A stretch of DNA of 36,107 nt from Candidatus Colivivens caballi (GCA_018065565.1 JAGHSZ010000064.1:1-36107); one strand, 5' to 3'. Shown: positions 8,484-17,147, counted from the stretch's first letter. The notes: generated by a model from the letters alone, not told the origin. Translations and numbers: made by a program.

Positions 8484-9971
8484 TTAAAGAACCGCAGCGA
8501 GCAGATACACAAGTCCTGCCTGCCAGTTGATGGCAATCTCGTTGCGTGAATAGTCTTCCTGGTCGTCAACCCAGTCGGTTGCAGTGTGACCACCGCCAAC
8601 AAGGTAGCCAGGCCATGGAGCATCGATGCCATCGGCTCCGCTGCGTCGGTCGTGTGGGTGCATCGGAGGATTGATTCCCAGACCCGTGACGAATGAACGG
8701 TGGTAGTAGTTGTTGCCGAGAATCCATTGGCTGATGCGTCGGATGCAGTTCTTGTATGACTTCTGTGGCTCAATCAGTTCTGCCACATGCAGGTTGACTG
8801 CAAGACGGGCGGCTGTGCCGTTGCATCCCCAGTAGAACGAGGTAATAGGACAACCGTATTCGTCCTTGTTGACTTGGTCGGCAATGGATTGTGCGTCTTT
8901 CAGTATGGCTTGTCTCACTTCATCGACAATGGCTGCGTTTCTGCCTTTCTTGCTGCTGAGTGCGTATGTCCACATACCGAGGTTGGTGACACTTCCCCAA
9001 TCCCAGTCACTGCTGATGAGCGACTGAGGCCTGCGGCGGAAGAAAAAGTTCATGCCACCGTTGCCCGTATTCTTTTCACCCTCCTTGATTGAGGCCGACA
9101 TGTCGCTGATTCGCTTTTCGAGATAAGTCAGGACAGTCTTGTCGCCTGTGGCCTCCCACAGTTCTGCGGCAGCCCAGAGCCGGTCGTCCTCATCAGTTGT
9201 GCCGTATGCGCCGGTGGAGAAATCGCCTTGTACGAAATTCTTGTTTTCTGGGTGAGCCACGAGATAGTTCCAGCTGACCTTTGCTGCATTGAGGCACCGT
9301 TTTGCATAAGCTTTGTCGTAAGGCTTGAAGTAGCGTGCCGACATGGCCATCATTGCCACGAAGTCGGCTGTTGCTGCCGAACTCCATTCTGTGAAGTAGC
9401 GTGGTTCCTTGTCAAACTGTGGCATGATGAAATCGGAAAATGCCTTGCGTGTCAACTTGTGTGATACACGGCCTGAACCATCAGGATACTGCATTTTCAG
9501 TATGAAGTCAGTCTCCCATTTCAGTTCTTTCAGAAAGTCAGGAAAGCCGGGTGCAGTCTCTGGCAAGTTGAGCGATATGTTGCGGAGTTTGTCACCGAAA
9601 TGCTGCCAAGCATAGAACAGCGTGCCGACGGTGATGCCTGCATTGACCGTGTATTTGCCATAGTCGCCTGCATCGTGCCAGCCTCCGGTGCCGTCAATGT
9701 GCTTGGCAATGGTGGTGCCTGCTGTGAGAGTAGGGATTATGTAGTCGGTGTAACCATCGTCGGTGTGGCAGGCCTCTGTCGCATAGTGGTTGCCGTTGTA
9801 GTCGGTCTGTACCGCCATTCCGCATCGCCATAAGTAGAAGCCCCGCATGGCGGTGACATAGTTGCTGATGTCGTTGTCCTGTGCATAAATGTTTGAACTG
9901 ATGGCTGAAAAGATGCTGATTGCTCCGATCGTCAGAGCACGCCCGATGGCAGTAATGTTGAACTTATTCAT
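8484..9971 (-). CDS. secreted glycoside hydrolase family 9 endoglucanase-type enzyme
   Basis: GH9 enzymes are inverting hydrolases, mostly of beta-1,4-glucan and related plant polymers. The 495-residue protein has a signal peptide ending near residue 31 (SNIYAQ), then the (alpha/alpha)6-barrel domain directly, without the N-terminal Ig-like domain many GH9 enzymes carry. Catalytic landmarks are present: GGWHDAGDYGKY with the base aspartates (about 95-106), GINPPMHPHDRRSGAD with the conserved histidine/arginine region (about 430-445), and DDQEDYSRNEIAINWQA with the acid glutamate near the C-terminus. No dockerin or carbohydrate-binding module is visible, so it is probably periplasmic or lipid-free secreted. 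First gene of a two-gene unit with the GH43-like protein. Cellulose, mixed-linkage glucan or xyloglucan oligosaccharides are possible substrates. Confidence 0.93.
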   Translation of the reverse strand: MNKFNITAIGRALTIGAISIFSAISSNIYAQDNDISNYVTAMRGFYLWRCGMAVQTDYNGNHYATEACHTDDGYTDYIIPTLTAGTTIAKHIDGTGGWHDAGDYGKYTVNAGITVGTLFYAWQHFGDKLRNISLNLPETAPGFPDFLKELKWETDFILKMQYPDGSGRVSHKLTRKAFSDFIMPQFDKEPRYFTEWSSAATADFVAMMAMSARYFKPYDKAYAKRCLNAAKVSWNYLVAHPENKNFVQGDFSTGAYGTTDEDDRLWAAAELWEATGDKTVLTYLEKRISDMSASIKEGEKNTGNGGMNFFFRRRPQSLISSDWDWGSVTNLGMWTYALSSKKGRNAAIVDEVRQAILKDAQSIADQVNKDEYGCPITSFYWGCNGTAARLAVNLHVAELIEPQKSYKNCIRRISQWILGNNYYHRSFVTGLGINPPMHPHDRRSGADGIDAPWPGYLVGGGHTATDWVDDQEDYSRNEIAINWQAGLVYLLAAVL

Positions 9972-10057
9972 AATGGTTTATAACCTTAAAGTTAGAATTT
10001 GTGGGTAAAGGTAGCAAATAATAATGAATAATTACTTATGAATTATGAATTTATTAT

Positions 10058-10065
10058 TATCTTTG
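10058..10065 (+). promoter_or_regulatory. cysK -7 promoter box TATCTTTG
   Basis: TAnnTTTG match about 50 bases before the first possible cysK ATG, in the 140-base AT-rich gap between the divergent GH9 and cysK genes. No convincing -33 TTTG. A GGAGG follows at 10095-10099. Confidence 0.5.
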
Positions 10066-10111
10066 CCCACAAATATATATTAAATGTGTATATCGGAGGC
10101 ATGCCGACGGT

Positions 10112-11056
10112 ATGCACCAACATAAAATGAAGAAAACTATGATTGCAAAAGATTTGACAGAACTGATAGGAAACACTCCTTTGCTTGAACTCAACCGAGT
10201 CTCCGCAAAGTGTGGCGTGAAGAGTATATTGGCAAAGGTGGAACGCAGTAACCCTGGTGGCAGCGTGAAAGACCGTGTGGCTTTGCAGATGATAAAGGAC
10301 GCAGAGGCCGACGGCACTCTGAAACCGGGCGCAACCATCATCGAACCGACGAGTGGCAACACTGGAGTCGGCCTGGCTATGATCAGTGCCATAAGAGGGT
10401 ACAAGATGATTCTGGTGATGCCCGACACAATGAGCATCGAACGACAGAAACTTGCTGGTGCCTATGGTGCCGACATTGTCCTGACTCCTGGGGCAGAAGG
10501 CATGGCTGGTGCCATCAAGAAAGCCGAGGAACTCAACAGGGCAATTGAGGGCAGTATCATAGCCGGACAGTTTGTCAATCCTTCTAATCCGAAGGCTCAC
10601 TATGACACTACTGCAATGGAAATATGGAACGACACCGAGGGCAAGGTCGGCGTGTTTGTTGCGACAGCTGGCACTGGCGGCACTGTCAGTGGTACGGCGC
10701 GACGACTGAAAGAACTGAATCCACAGATTAGGGTGGTGGCGGTCGAACCCGCTTCGTCAACTGTGTTGAGTGGCGGAAAGGCTGGCGCTCACAAGATTCA
10801 GGGCATTGGTGCCAATTTTGTTCCACAGACGTATGACGCAGCAGTCATTGATGAAGTGGTGAATGTCACCGATGACGATGCCTATGAAATGACGCGCAGA
10901 CTTGCTCGCGAGGAAGGTCTGCTTGTGGGCATTTCGTCGGGCGCAGCAGTTGCGGCTGCTTTGAGAATTGCTGAGCAATATGACGGTGAGGGCTGTGTCG
11001 TGACACTTTTGCCCGACACGGGTGAACGATACTTGTCGGTCGAAGGCTTGTTCTGA
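10112..11056 (+). CDS. cysK: cysteine synthase (O-acetylserine sulfhydrylase)
   Basis: PLP enzyme joining O-acetylserine and sulfide to make cysteine. The PLP lysine is in NPGGSVKDR, the substrate loop is TSGNTG, the phosphate-binding glycines are GTGGTVSG, and the C-terminal PDTGERYLS motif is intact. Length is 314 residues from the first ATG; typical enzymes are about 305-315. ATGs at 10112, 10127 and 10139 are all possible. The last leaves about seven residues before the ELIGNTP strand, as in most relatives, while the GGAGG at 10095-10099 favours 10112. A nine-codon frame (10101-10130) ends with its TGA overlapping the ATG at 10127. Monocistronic: the next gene starts 125 bases later after an 8-bp repeat. 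Confidence 0.95.
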   Translation: MHQHKMKKTMIAKDLTELIGNTPLLELNRVSAKCGVKSILAKVERSNPGGSVKDRVALQMIKDAEADGTLKPGATIIEPTSGNTGVGLAMISAIRGYKMILVMPDTMSIERQKLAGAYGADIVLTPGAEGMAGAIKKAEELNRAIEGSIIAGQFVNPSNPKAHYDTTAMEIWNDTEGKVGVFVATAGTGGTVSGTARRLKELNPQIRVVAVEPASSTVLSGGKAGAHKIQGIGANFVPQTYDAAVIDEVVNVTDDDAYEMTRRLAREEGLLVGISSGAAVAAALRIAEQYDGEGCVVTLLPDTGERYLSVEGLF

Positions 11057-11107
11057 AATCGTTAGGCGAGGTATGAGACGAGCAGCAATGCCCAAGTTCC
11101 CATCCCC

Positions 11108-11139
11108 CTAAACAACTAAATAACTAAACAACTAAACCA
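11108..11139. repeat. 8-bp tandem repeat (ACTAAACA-like), four units
   Basis: Units CCTAAACA, ACTAAATA, ACTAAACA and ACTAAACC lie in the gap between cysK and the DUF4332 gene, with a decayed continuation (ACCAATTA). It is a short simple-sequence array in the untranslated leader of the downstream gene. Confidence 0.7.
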
Positions 11140-11181
11140 CCAATTAACCATATTTTATTAACCACTTAATTCCTGAAAACT

Positions 11182-11589
11182 ATGGGATACAAGATTATTG
11201 ATGTAGAAGGTATAGGTGAAGCTTATGCAGCAAAGTTGCAGGCAGCCGGAGTTAAAACAACTGAAAACCTTCTTGAAATGTGTGCTACAAAGAAAGGTCG
11301 TGCAGAAATGGCTGAGAAGACTGGCATCAGTGAGAAACTGATTCTGAAATGGACTAACCATGCCGACCTCTTCCGCATCAAGGGCATTGCTGGACAGTTT
11401 GCTGAACTGCTTGAGGCAGCAGGCGTTGACACTGTTAAGGAATTCCGTCATCGTGTTCCTGCAAATCTCCAGCCAAAGTTGGTCGAGGTCAATGAGGCAA
11501 AGAACCTCTGTAACCGTGTGCCTGCTGTGTCAGAACTGGAAAAGATGATTGAACAGGCAAAGACTCTTGAACCACTCATCACTTACTAA
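11182..11589 (+). CDS. DUF4332 domain protein with helix-hairpin-helix repeats
   Basis: A 135-residue soluble protein without signal peptide. It contains two helix-hairpin-helix-like segments, VEGIGEAYAAKLQAAGVKT (about 8-26) and IKGIAGQFAELLEAAGVDT (about 66-84), the pattern of DUF4332 (PF14229). Such repeats usually bind nucleic acid or mediate protein contacts, but the family's function is unknown to me. It stands alone on the plus strand between cysK and a convergent outer-membrane protein gene and ends before a strong hairpin at 11656-11690. Confidence 0.85.
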   Translation: MGYKIIDVEGIGEAYAAKLQAAGVKTTENLLEMCATKKGRAEMAEKTGISEKLILKWTNHADLFRIKGIAGQFAELLEAAGVDTVKEFRHRVPANLQPKLVEVNEAKNLCNRVPAVSELEKMIEQAKTLEPLITY

Positions 11590-11655
11590 ACCCTTGTTGG
11601 GTTCTTGGTGACAGCTGCAAGTTGTCAGTAAGTACAACAATTGAACAAACAAAAT

Positions 11656-11690
11656 GAAAGCGGGTAGGCCGTTCCGACTTACCCGCTTTC
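11656..11690. terminator. bidirectional terminator hairpin between convergent genes
   Basis: An 11-base perfect inverted repeat (GAAAGCGGGTA / TACCCGCTTTC) with a 13-base loop lies in the 176-base gap between the DUF4332 gene (plus) and the barrel protein (minus). T-rich bases follow on the plus side, and TTTTGTTTG follows on the minus side. It probably ends both transcripts. Confidence 0.75.
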
Positions 11691-11765
11691 TTCGTGTTAA
11701 ATGGTATCAGGATATTTTAATATGAGAATTAAAATCTGTTGGATTGTGTGTGGTTGATGTTGGGA

Positions 11766-14700
11766 TTAGAAGCGTCCGCCGCCCATTGGCATACCGCCAC
11801 CCATAGGCATTCCACCGCCCATTGGCATACCGCCACCCATCATACCGCCGCCCATAGGCATTCCACCGCCCATGCCTGCACGCTGTGCACGGAGTTCGCG
11901 ACGACCTGAAGCAGATCCGAAGAAGTTGAAACGGTACTGGAATGTGAGCATGAGGTAGCTGTTGACTGATTCAGTCCATCGGTCTGTACGAGACATTGCA
12001 CTGATTGTACGGCTGAAGTTGCTGCGCTGGTTCAAGATGTCGTATGCCTGGAGGCTGATTGTTGCTGCACGACCCTTGAGGAAGCGGTAGCTAACCTGTG
12101 CGTTCCAGATTGCTTCAGTTGTGTTAGCATCTTTACTGCTGTAACCACGACGGCAGCTCATGCTGAAGTTTGTTGCATATCCCCATCCGTTCTCGAAGTT
12201 TCCGTTAGATTCGACACCGTAGCTGAAGTCGTATGTGTTAGGACTTGATACATTTGTCTTGAACTTTGTGTCCTGATGGTTGTAACGGAGATTTCCTGTG
12301 GCGCGTACATCCCAGAATTCTGTGCGGAATGTGATGCTGAGATTTCCACCGAGGTTGAGATTGTTTGTATAGTTCTTCAATGTTTCCATGTTTTCAGGAC
12401 GCTGGATTGTTTCTCCTGCCTTCAGTTGCTGGATGTAGCCAACATTGTTGTTGTAACCAGCATTGATTGAAGAGTTGAGCATGAATCGTTCGTTAGCGAA
12501 GAGTGGTGAGTTGAAACCGATGGAACCGTTAACATTCCATTGTCCGTTGATGTTTTCCTGTGTGCTGATTGTCTTACCACGGAGTGCATCGTAGTATGTC
12601 TTGCTGGTGATGCCATTCATTGTGTTGCTGAATGTAAAGTTAGCAAAGATGGTCTGCATTGTAGCAGTGAGATAGTTGTTCCAGTTGAGGTTGAAGTTGT
12701 TTGTGAATGAAGACTTCAAGTCTGCGTTAGCAAGGCGCCAGCTGTTGCGGTTCTCCAAGTTGCTGAAGTACAGGTTGTCGAGTGATGGCTGCTGCATGTT
12801 ACCACGGTATGTGAAGTTCAACTGGTTCTGACGGTTGAAGCGATAACGGAAGTTGATTGTAGGAGAAACGCGAATCTGGTTACGCTTCTTGTTGAGGATT
12901 TCTGATGCAATGACATATTCATTAGCGTCATTCATAACATAGTTTCCGTTTTCGTCAACGACTTGGTACATGTTTCGTCCGTTTACATCCTGTGGCTGCA
13001 TCTGCAACTGTACACCAACGGAAGAAGTGATGAAGTTAGTGTTCCAACGCAACTGGAGGTTGAAGTTGTGGTTCTGGTTGACATCACGGCTGTTTGCGCT
13101 CAATGCTGAGTCGAGATACATTTCGTAGTCGTTTGGCAGATAACCGAGGAGCTGCTCGAGGTTGTCTTTGAGTGCTAATACCTGTTCTGGTGTTGGGAGT
13201 GGGTTGTTGATCTTGTATTGAGACTCAGAACCCATGTCGTATGTGTTTCTGTCGCTTGTGCGCTTGCTGTACTGATAGTTGTATGAGAACTGAAGAATCA
13301 GGTTCTGTGCGATTGGCTCGCTGTATGTAGCACCGATACCGAATGATAAATTGTCATTTGGAGTCTTAGTGTAGCGATATACTAACACATCCTTAGCCAG
13401 TGGGTTGGTTTCCTTAAAGTAGTTGTTGAAGGATGAACTGTAGCTTGGTCCTTCGCTCTTTTGATAGTTGAAGCTACCGTTGATTGAGAGGTTTCTCTGG
13501 CGCTTGTTCTTGAAACGATGACTGAGAGTGAAGTTTGCACTTGCATTCTTGCTGTCAGTACGGTTGCGGTTAGCTGATGTCTGATAGTTTACGATGGCAT
13601 CGTACATGAGGCTCTTGACATCATCCCACTGATTGAGTGGGTTGGTGATTTGGTTGAACTCATAAGGGTCTGTGTCGTAAGTAGCACCTTTACCTGTGCT
13701 GTTTGAACCATTGTTGCCAATACCGATAACAGGACGGACGAGGAGTGTAGTGGCAGAGTCAAGTTGTACTTCAATCTTGAATTCTGCATTTGCCTGGTCG
13801 CTGAAGTTTTCGTTCTTGTTTAAGTTGTCGGTAAATGAACGAGTGGTGTTGTTGGTTGTCAGATAGTTTTCGGCAGCAGTACGCGTGTTGTTCTTGCTGT
13901 TGCTGCTGTTGTAGCGGACATTACCACCGATTTCGTACTTGTCGTCCATAGAGGCTACGAGGTTGAGACCGAGGCTTCCGTTGAGCATCTTGCCTGCACC
14001 GCCACGGCCCATGCCCATACCGCCACCTCCGTTTGAGTTGAGGTTGCCGATGATTGAAGCCTGGAAGTTGTCCTGGAAGCGGTTGACCATGATGCGGTTT
14101 GCAAACTGGTCTTCAGTACCGATACCGGCGCTGATGTTACCGAACCAACCCTTCTGCATACCCTTCTTGATGGTGAGGTCGATGACTGTCTCTTCGTTAC
14201 CATCCTGGATGCCAGTGAGTCGTTCGTTATCAGAAGCCTTGTCGTATGTGCTGACCTTCTCGATGATTTCAGTTGGGAGGTTCTTCATTGACATGCTCTT
14301 GTCGTTGCCGAAGAATTCCTTACCACCGACGAGAATCTTTGTGATCTTCTTACCGTTGATTGTGATGTCGCCATTGCTGTCAACCTGTGCACCTGGGAGC
14401 TTCTTTACGAGGTCTTCGAGGACACTACCTTCTGGAACCTTGAATGCATCAGCATTGAACACGATGGTGTCTTCCTTGACTTCCATCTGTGGCAGTTTAC
14501 CTACAACTTCAGCACCTTCGATAAGGACTGTGTTAGGGATAAGCAGAGCTGTACCTACATTGTGGATTGTTTCACCGTTCTTGATGGTGATGGCACGGAA
14601 GAAATTGTGATAGCCGAGGTAAGATATCTTTACGATGTAGTTACCTTCTACCACATTCTTGAGTGTGTATCCACCCATTGTGTTTGTTACGCCTCCGGCA

Positions 14701-14888
14701 ACCATTGTGGTTGTGTCCTGAGACATTACTTGAATAGTGGCGCGTACCATTGCCTCACCACTTTCTGAATCTTTCACGAAGCCAGTCACATTGGCTTTGC
14801 TCTGTTTCTTTCCGTTTGAGGAAGTCTGTGCGCTGGCTGTGAATACTGCCAGCATGAGCATCAGTGTTAATGTAAATATTTGTTTCAT
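11766..14888 (-). CDS. outer-membrane beta-barrel protein with carboxypeptidase-like regulatory domain
   Basis: 1040 residues: signal peptide 1-20 (ending TASAQ); a carboxypeptidase-regulatory/Ig-like domain about 32-118 (VTGFVKDSESGEAMVRATI); a plug-like region about 135-235 with LEDLVKKLPGAQVDSNGDI and an INGKK/GGKEFFG element; then a long barrel of aromatic-ended strands to about 1005. This is the PF14905-type (OMP_b-brl_3) barrel, related to TonB-dependent receptors but not tied to a SusD partner here. The barrel ends near LTFQYRFNFFG and is followed by a tail of MPMGGG repeats ending in RF, coded by an 18-bp DNA repeat at about 11775-11872. Its ligand is unknown. It is transcribed alone on the minus strand and converges with the DUF4332 gene. 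Confidence 0.88.
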   Translation of the reverse strand: MKQIFTLTLMLMLAVFTASAQTSSNGKKQSKANVTGFVKDSESGEAMVRATIQVMSQDTTTMVAGGVTNTMGGYTLKNVVEGNYIVKISYLGYHNFFRAITIKNGETIHNVGTALLIPNTVLIEGAEVVGKLPQMEVKEDTIVFNADAFKVPEGSVLEDLVKKLPGAQVDSNGDITINGKKITKILVGGKEFFGNDKSMSMKNLPTEIIEKVSTYDKASDNERLTGIQDGNEETVIDLTIKKGMQKGWFGNISAGIGTEDQFANRIMVNRFQDNFQASIIGNLNSNGGGGMGMGRGGAGKMLNGSLGLNLVASMDDKYEIGGNVRYNSSNSKNNTRTAAENYLTTNNTTRSFTDNLNKNENFSDQANAEFKIEVQLDSATTLLVRPVIGIGNNGSNSTGKGATYDTDPYEFNQITNPLNQWDDVKSLMYDAIVNYQTSANRNRTDSKNASANFTLSHRFKNKRQRNLSINGSFNYQKSEGPSYSSSFNNYFKETNPLAKDVLVYRYTKTPNDNLSFGIGATYSEPIAQNLILQFSYNYQYSKRTSDRNTYDMGSESQYKINNPLPTPEQVLALKDNLEQLLGYLPNDYEMYLDSALSANSRDVNQNHNFNLQLRWNTNFITSSVGVQLQMQPQDVNGRNMYQVVDENGNYVMNDANEYVIASEILNKKRNQIRVSPTINFRYRFNRQNQLNFTYRGNMQQPSLDNLYFSNLENRNSWRLANADLKSSFTNNFNLNWNNYLTATMQTIFANFTFSNTMNGITSKTYYDALRGKTISTQENINGQWNVNGSIGFNSPLFANERFMLNSSINAGYNNNVGYIQQLKAGETIQRPENMETLKNYTNNLNLGGNLSITFRTEFWDVRATGNLRYNHQDTKFKTNVSSPNTYDFSYGVESNGNFENGWGYATNFSMSCRRGYSSKDANTTEAIWNAQVSYRFLKGRAATISLQAYDILNQRSNFSRTISAMSRTDRWTESVNSYLMLTFQYRFNFFGSASGRRELRAQRAGMGGGMPMGGGMMGGGMPMGGGMPMGGGMPMGGGRF
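11772..11872 (-). repeat. 18-bp coding repeat (MPMGGG tail)
   Basis: About five in-frame copies of an 18-base unit encode MPMGGG at the extreme C-terminus of the barrel protein; one copy is shortened to MMGGG. Two nucleotide versions alternate (CCCATTGGCATACCGCCA and CCCATAGGCATTCCACCG on the plus strand), so recent unequal expansion in two-unit steps is likely. Confidence 0.9.
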
Positions 14889-15088
14889 TGTTTTGAAATT
14901 ATGTTTCCGATAGTATTGAATACGATTTCTTAAAAAGGTTTAATGATTTGTCGCAATTATTTGTAGAAAAGTTGTGCAAACGGGTGTAAGTGGTGCTGTC
15001 GCACTGCTGCTGATGCCTCCATTCGCGATGGTATATGGGTGTTTACATGTACATTTTACGACATGCTGCACGACTGCGCGTAAGGCCA

Positions 15089-15154
15089 GTACTTCCTGTG
15101 CAGTACAGCAGTACTCCCCACGGAGTACTGCTGTACTCTATGCGGAGTACTGTG
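15089..15154. repeat. 22-bp tandem palindromic array, three units
   Basis: Units start exactly at 15089, 15111 and 15133. Every unit is an inverted repeat with an eight-base loop: GTACT-N8-AGTAC in the first and third, and CAGTACT-N8-AGTACTG across the middle unit. The loops differ (TCCTGTGC, CCCCACGG, CTATGCGG) while the arms are conserved. In RNA this would make three serial hairpins; in DNA, three dyads on the same helical face. Confidence 0.92.
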
Positions 15155-15231
15155 TCCACACTTGCTTGTCTCATCTGTTTCATCGAAAGGGAAAACAGGT
15201 GTGGCAGCGGGAGAAAATGTCAGGGTTCAAT

Positions 15232-15269
15232 AAAAAAATAGAGGTGTGTCAAAGCGGACATACCTCTAT
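15232..15269 (-). terminator. intrinsic terminator of the ABC-F gene
   Basis: Read on the minus strand, a 13-base stem (ATAGAGGT outer arm, one G-U pair) with a six-base loop is followed by seven Ts. It starts about 34 bases after the ABC-F stop codon, the expected place and polarity. Confidence 0.88.
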
Positions 15270-15302
15270 GGAATGTTATGTAGGGGGGTAAACCTTTACT
15301 TC

Positions 15303-17147
15303 TTATCCTTCGATTTCGCTCAGTTCAAGCCAACGCATTGATTTCTCGTCGAGTTCGTCGTTGAGGAGTGGCAGTCGTTTGGAGTGCTCAATAATTTTGT
15401 CGGTGGAGATGGTGCCGCTACTGAGTTCTGCCTCAATCCGTTTCTTTTCGGCTTCCAGACGGTCGATGTCGATGGTGAGCTGTTCAAATTCGTGCTTCTC
15501 CTTGTAGGACAGTTTCTTCTTCTTTGCCACTGGCTCTTGGCCATTTGCCATTGGTTCAGCCACATCTCGTCCTGCACGTGGGGAGGTCTTCTCGTCCGTA
15601 TGGTCTGCTCCTCCTCGGGGGAGACGGGTAGGGGAGGCCTGGTTCTTACTTTCCCTGTACAGTGAGTAACTGCCTGGGAAATCCTGTATTTGTCCGTTGC
15701 CGTGGAACACGAGTATGTGATCGACAACCTTGTCCATGAAGTAGCGGTCGTGGCTGATGATGATGAGGCAGCCGCGGAATTTGGCAAGGTAGTCTTCAAG
15801 TATTTGCAGTGTTACGATGTCGAGGTCGTTGGTCGGTTCGTCGAGGATGAGGAAATTGGGGTTGCGCATCAGTACTGTGCACAGGTAGAGTCTGCGCCGC
15901 TCGCCACCACTTAATTTATATATATAGGTGTGCTGCTCCTGGGGTGAGAACAGGAAGTGTTGCAGAAACTGGCTTGCGCTGAGGCGCTCGCCGTCGCCCA
16001 TCTCGACATATTCGGCAATGTCGCGCACTGCGTCGATGACTTTCTGCTCCTTGTTGAATGGCATTCCTTCTTGTGAATAATAGCCGAAGCGGACGGTTGT
16101 GCCGACATCGAACTTGCCTTCGTCGAGTGGTTCGAGTCCGAGCAGGGTCTTGATGAATGTCGATTTGCCTGCCCCGTTGTTGCCGACGATACCCATCTTT
16201 TCGTATCGTGAGAAGGTGTAGTCGAAATGGTCGAGTATGACCTTGTCGCCAAATGCCTTTGATGCGTCCTTTGCCACAAAAATCTTGTTGCCGATGTAGC
16301 CGCCGCTCATTTCCAGACGGACATTTCGCTCGTTGATGCGTTGTTTTGCAATCTTTTCGAGTTCATAGAAAGCCTCTTCGCGGTAGCGGGCCTTGTGTCC
16401 GCGGGCGCATGGCATGCGTCGCATCCAGTCGAGTTCGGTGCGGTAGAGGTTGTTGGCGCGTGTGATTTCGTTCGACAGGTTGTCGAGTCGTTCCTGGCGT
16501 TTCTCGAGGTAGTAACTGTAATTGCCTTTATAGGTGTAGATGCGTGAATCGTCCATTTCGATAATCTGTGAACAGATGCGGTCGAGGAAATAGCGGTCGT
16601 GTGTGACCATGAGTATTGCCATGGTGGTGCGGCTCAGGTAGTTTTCCAGCCATTCAATCATTTCGAGGTCAAGATGGTTGGTCGGCTCGTCGAGTATCAG
16701 CATGTCGGGTTCCTGTACGAGTACTTTGGCGAGTGCCACACGCTTCACCTGTCCGCCACTGAGTTCACTGGTCTTCTGGTTGAAGTTGGTTATTTTCAGC
16801 TGTGTGAGCATCTGCTTTGCCATCAGTTCGCGTGCTTCCTCTGAGTCATCGTGGTGGTTGTGGCATACAGCCTTTACAACATCGAGCACTGTGAACTGGG
16901 AATCGAACACAGGTGTCTGCTCGAGATATCCGACTTTCAGGTCGTTGCGGAAGATGATTCGTCCCTCGTCATAGCCTTCATCACCGCTGAGTATGGACAG
17001 CAGTGTGGATTTTCCTGTTCCGTTTTTAGCAATGAGCCCGATGTGTTCGCGCTCGTTGATTGTGAAAGAAATGTCGTGGAAGAGCACCCGGTCGCCGATT
17101 CGCTTGCCGAGTCCCTGTACATCCATATATGGTGTGAGTGTTGCCAT
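15303..17147 (-). CDS. ABC-F family ATPase (Uup-like)
   Basis: Soluble tandem-ATPase protein of the ABC-F class, which act on ribosomes rather than in transport. With the start at 17147 it has 614 residues. Domain 1 has Walker A GLIAKNGTGKST, signature LSGGQVKR and Walker B LILDEPTNHLD; domain 2 has GIVGNNGAGKST, LSGGERRR and LILDEPTNDLD, with a linker between them. A charged C-terminal coiled coil (about 545-614, KKKKLSYKEKHEFEQL) resembles Uup. The frame is open to 17198, but a full promoter places transcription near 17179, so the start is 17147. Odd: the linker at about residues 503-540 is encoded by DNA that looks like an intergenic repeat (15526-15640). EttA-like or antibiotic-protection roles are alternatives, though the coiled coil favours Uup. 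Confidence 0.92.
   Translation of the reverse strand: MATLTPYMDVQGLGKRIGDRVLFHDISFTINEREHIGLIAKNGTGKSTLLSILSGDEGYDEGRIIFRNDLKVGYLEQTPVFDSQFTVLDVVKAVCHNHHDDSEEARELMAKQMLTQLKITNFNQKTSELSGGQVKRVALAKVLVQEPDMLILDEPTNHLDLEMIEWLENYLSRTTMAILMVTHDRYFLDRICSQIIEMDDSRIYTYKGNYSYYLEKRQERLDNLSNEITRANNLYRTELDWMRRMPCARGHKARYREEAFYELEKIAKQRINERNVRLEMSGGYIGNKIFVAKDASKAFGDKVILDHFDYTFSRYEKMGIVGNNGAGKSTFIKTLLGLEPLDEGKFDVGTTVRFGYYSQEGMPFNKEQKVIDAVRDIAEYVEMGDGERLSASQFLQHFLFSPQEQHTYIYKLSGGERRRLYLCTVLMRNPNFLILDEPTNDLDIVTLQILEDYLAKFRGCLIIISHDRYFMDKVVDHILVFHGNGQIQDFPGSYSLYRESKNQASPTRLPRGGADHTDEKTSPRAGRDVAEPMANGQEPVAKKKKLSYKEKHEFEQLTIDIDRLEAEKKRIEAELSSGTISTDKIIEHSKRLPLLNDELDEKSMRWLELSEIEG
15526..15640. repeat. repeat-like DNA inside the ABC-F linker
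   Basis: The stretch contains TTGGCCATTTGCCATTGG, close to the CCATTAG/CCGTTGG heptamers at 26548-26624, and next to it a GC-rich block with CTCCTCGGGGGAG and GGGGAGGCC. It is read in frame as a Pro/Gly/Arg-rich linker before the coiled coil. The origin as a repeat is an inference from its base pattern. Confidence 0.5.

Larger units (their letters stand above)
14889..15302. other. 414-base intergenic region
   Basis: Gap between the ABC-F gene and the barrel gene, both on the minus strand. From right to left it holds the ABC-F terminator (15232-15269), an unassigned stretch, a three-unit 22-bp palindromic array (15089-15154), and AT-rich DNA that should contain the barrel gene's promoter, although no TAnnTTTG box is recognised. 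Open frames here are short and lack family resemblance. Confidence 0.7.

Noticed and set aside
13939..14610. 223-codon plus-strand frame opposite the first barrel gene
   Set aside because: Ser/Pro/Met-rich shadow of the conserved plug domain on the minus strand.
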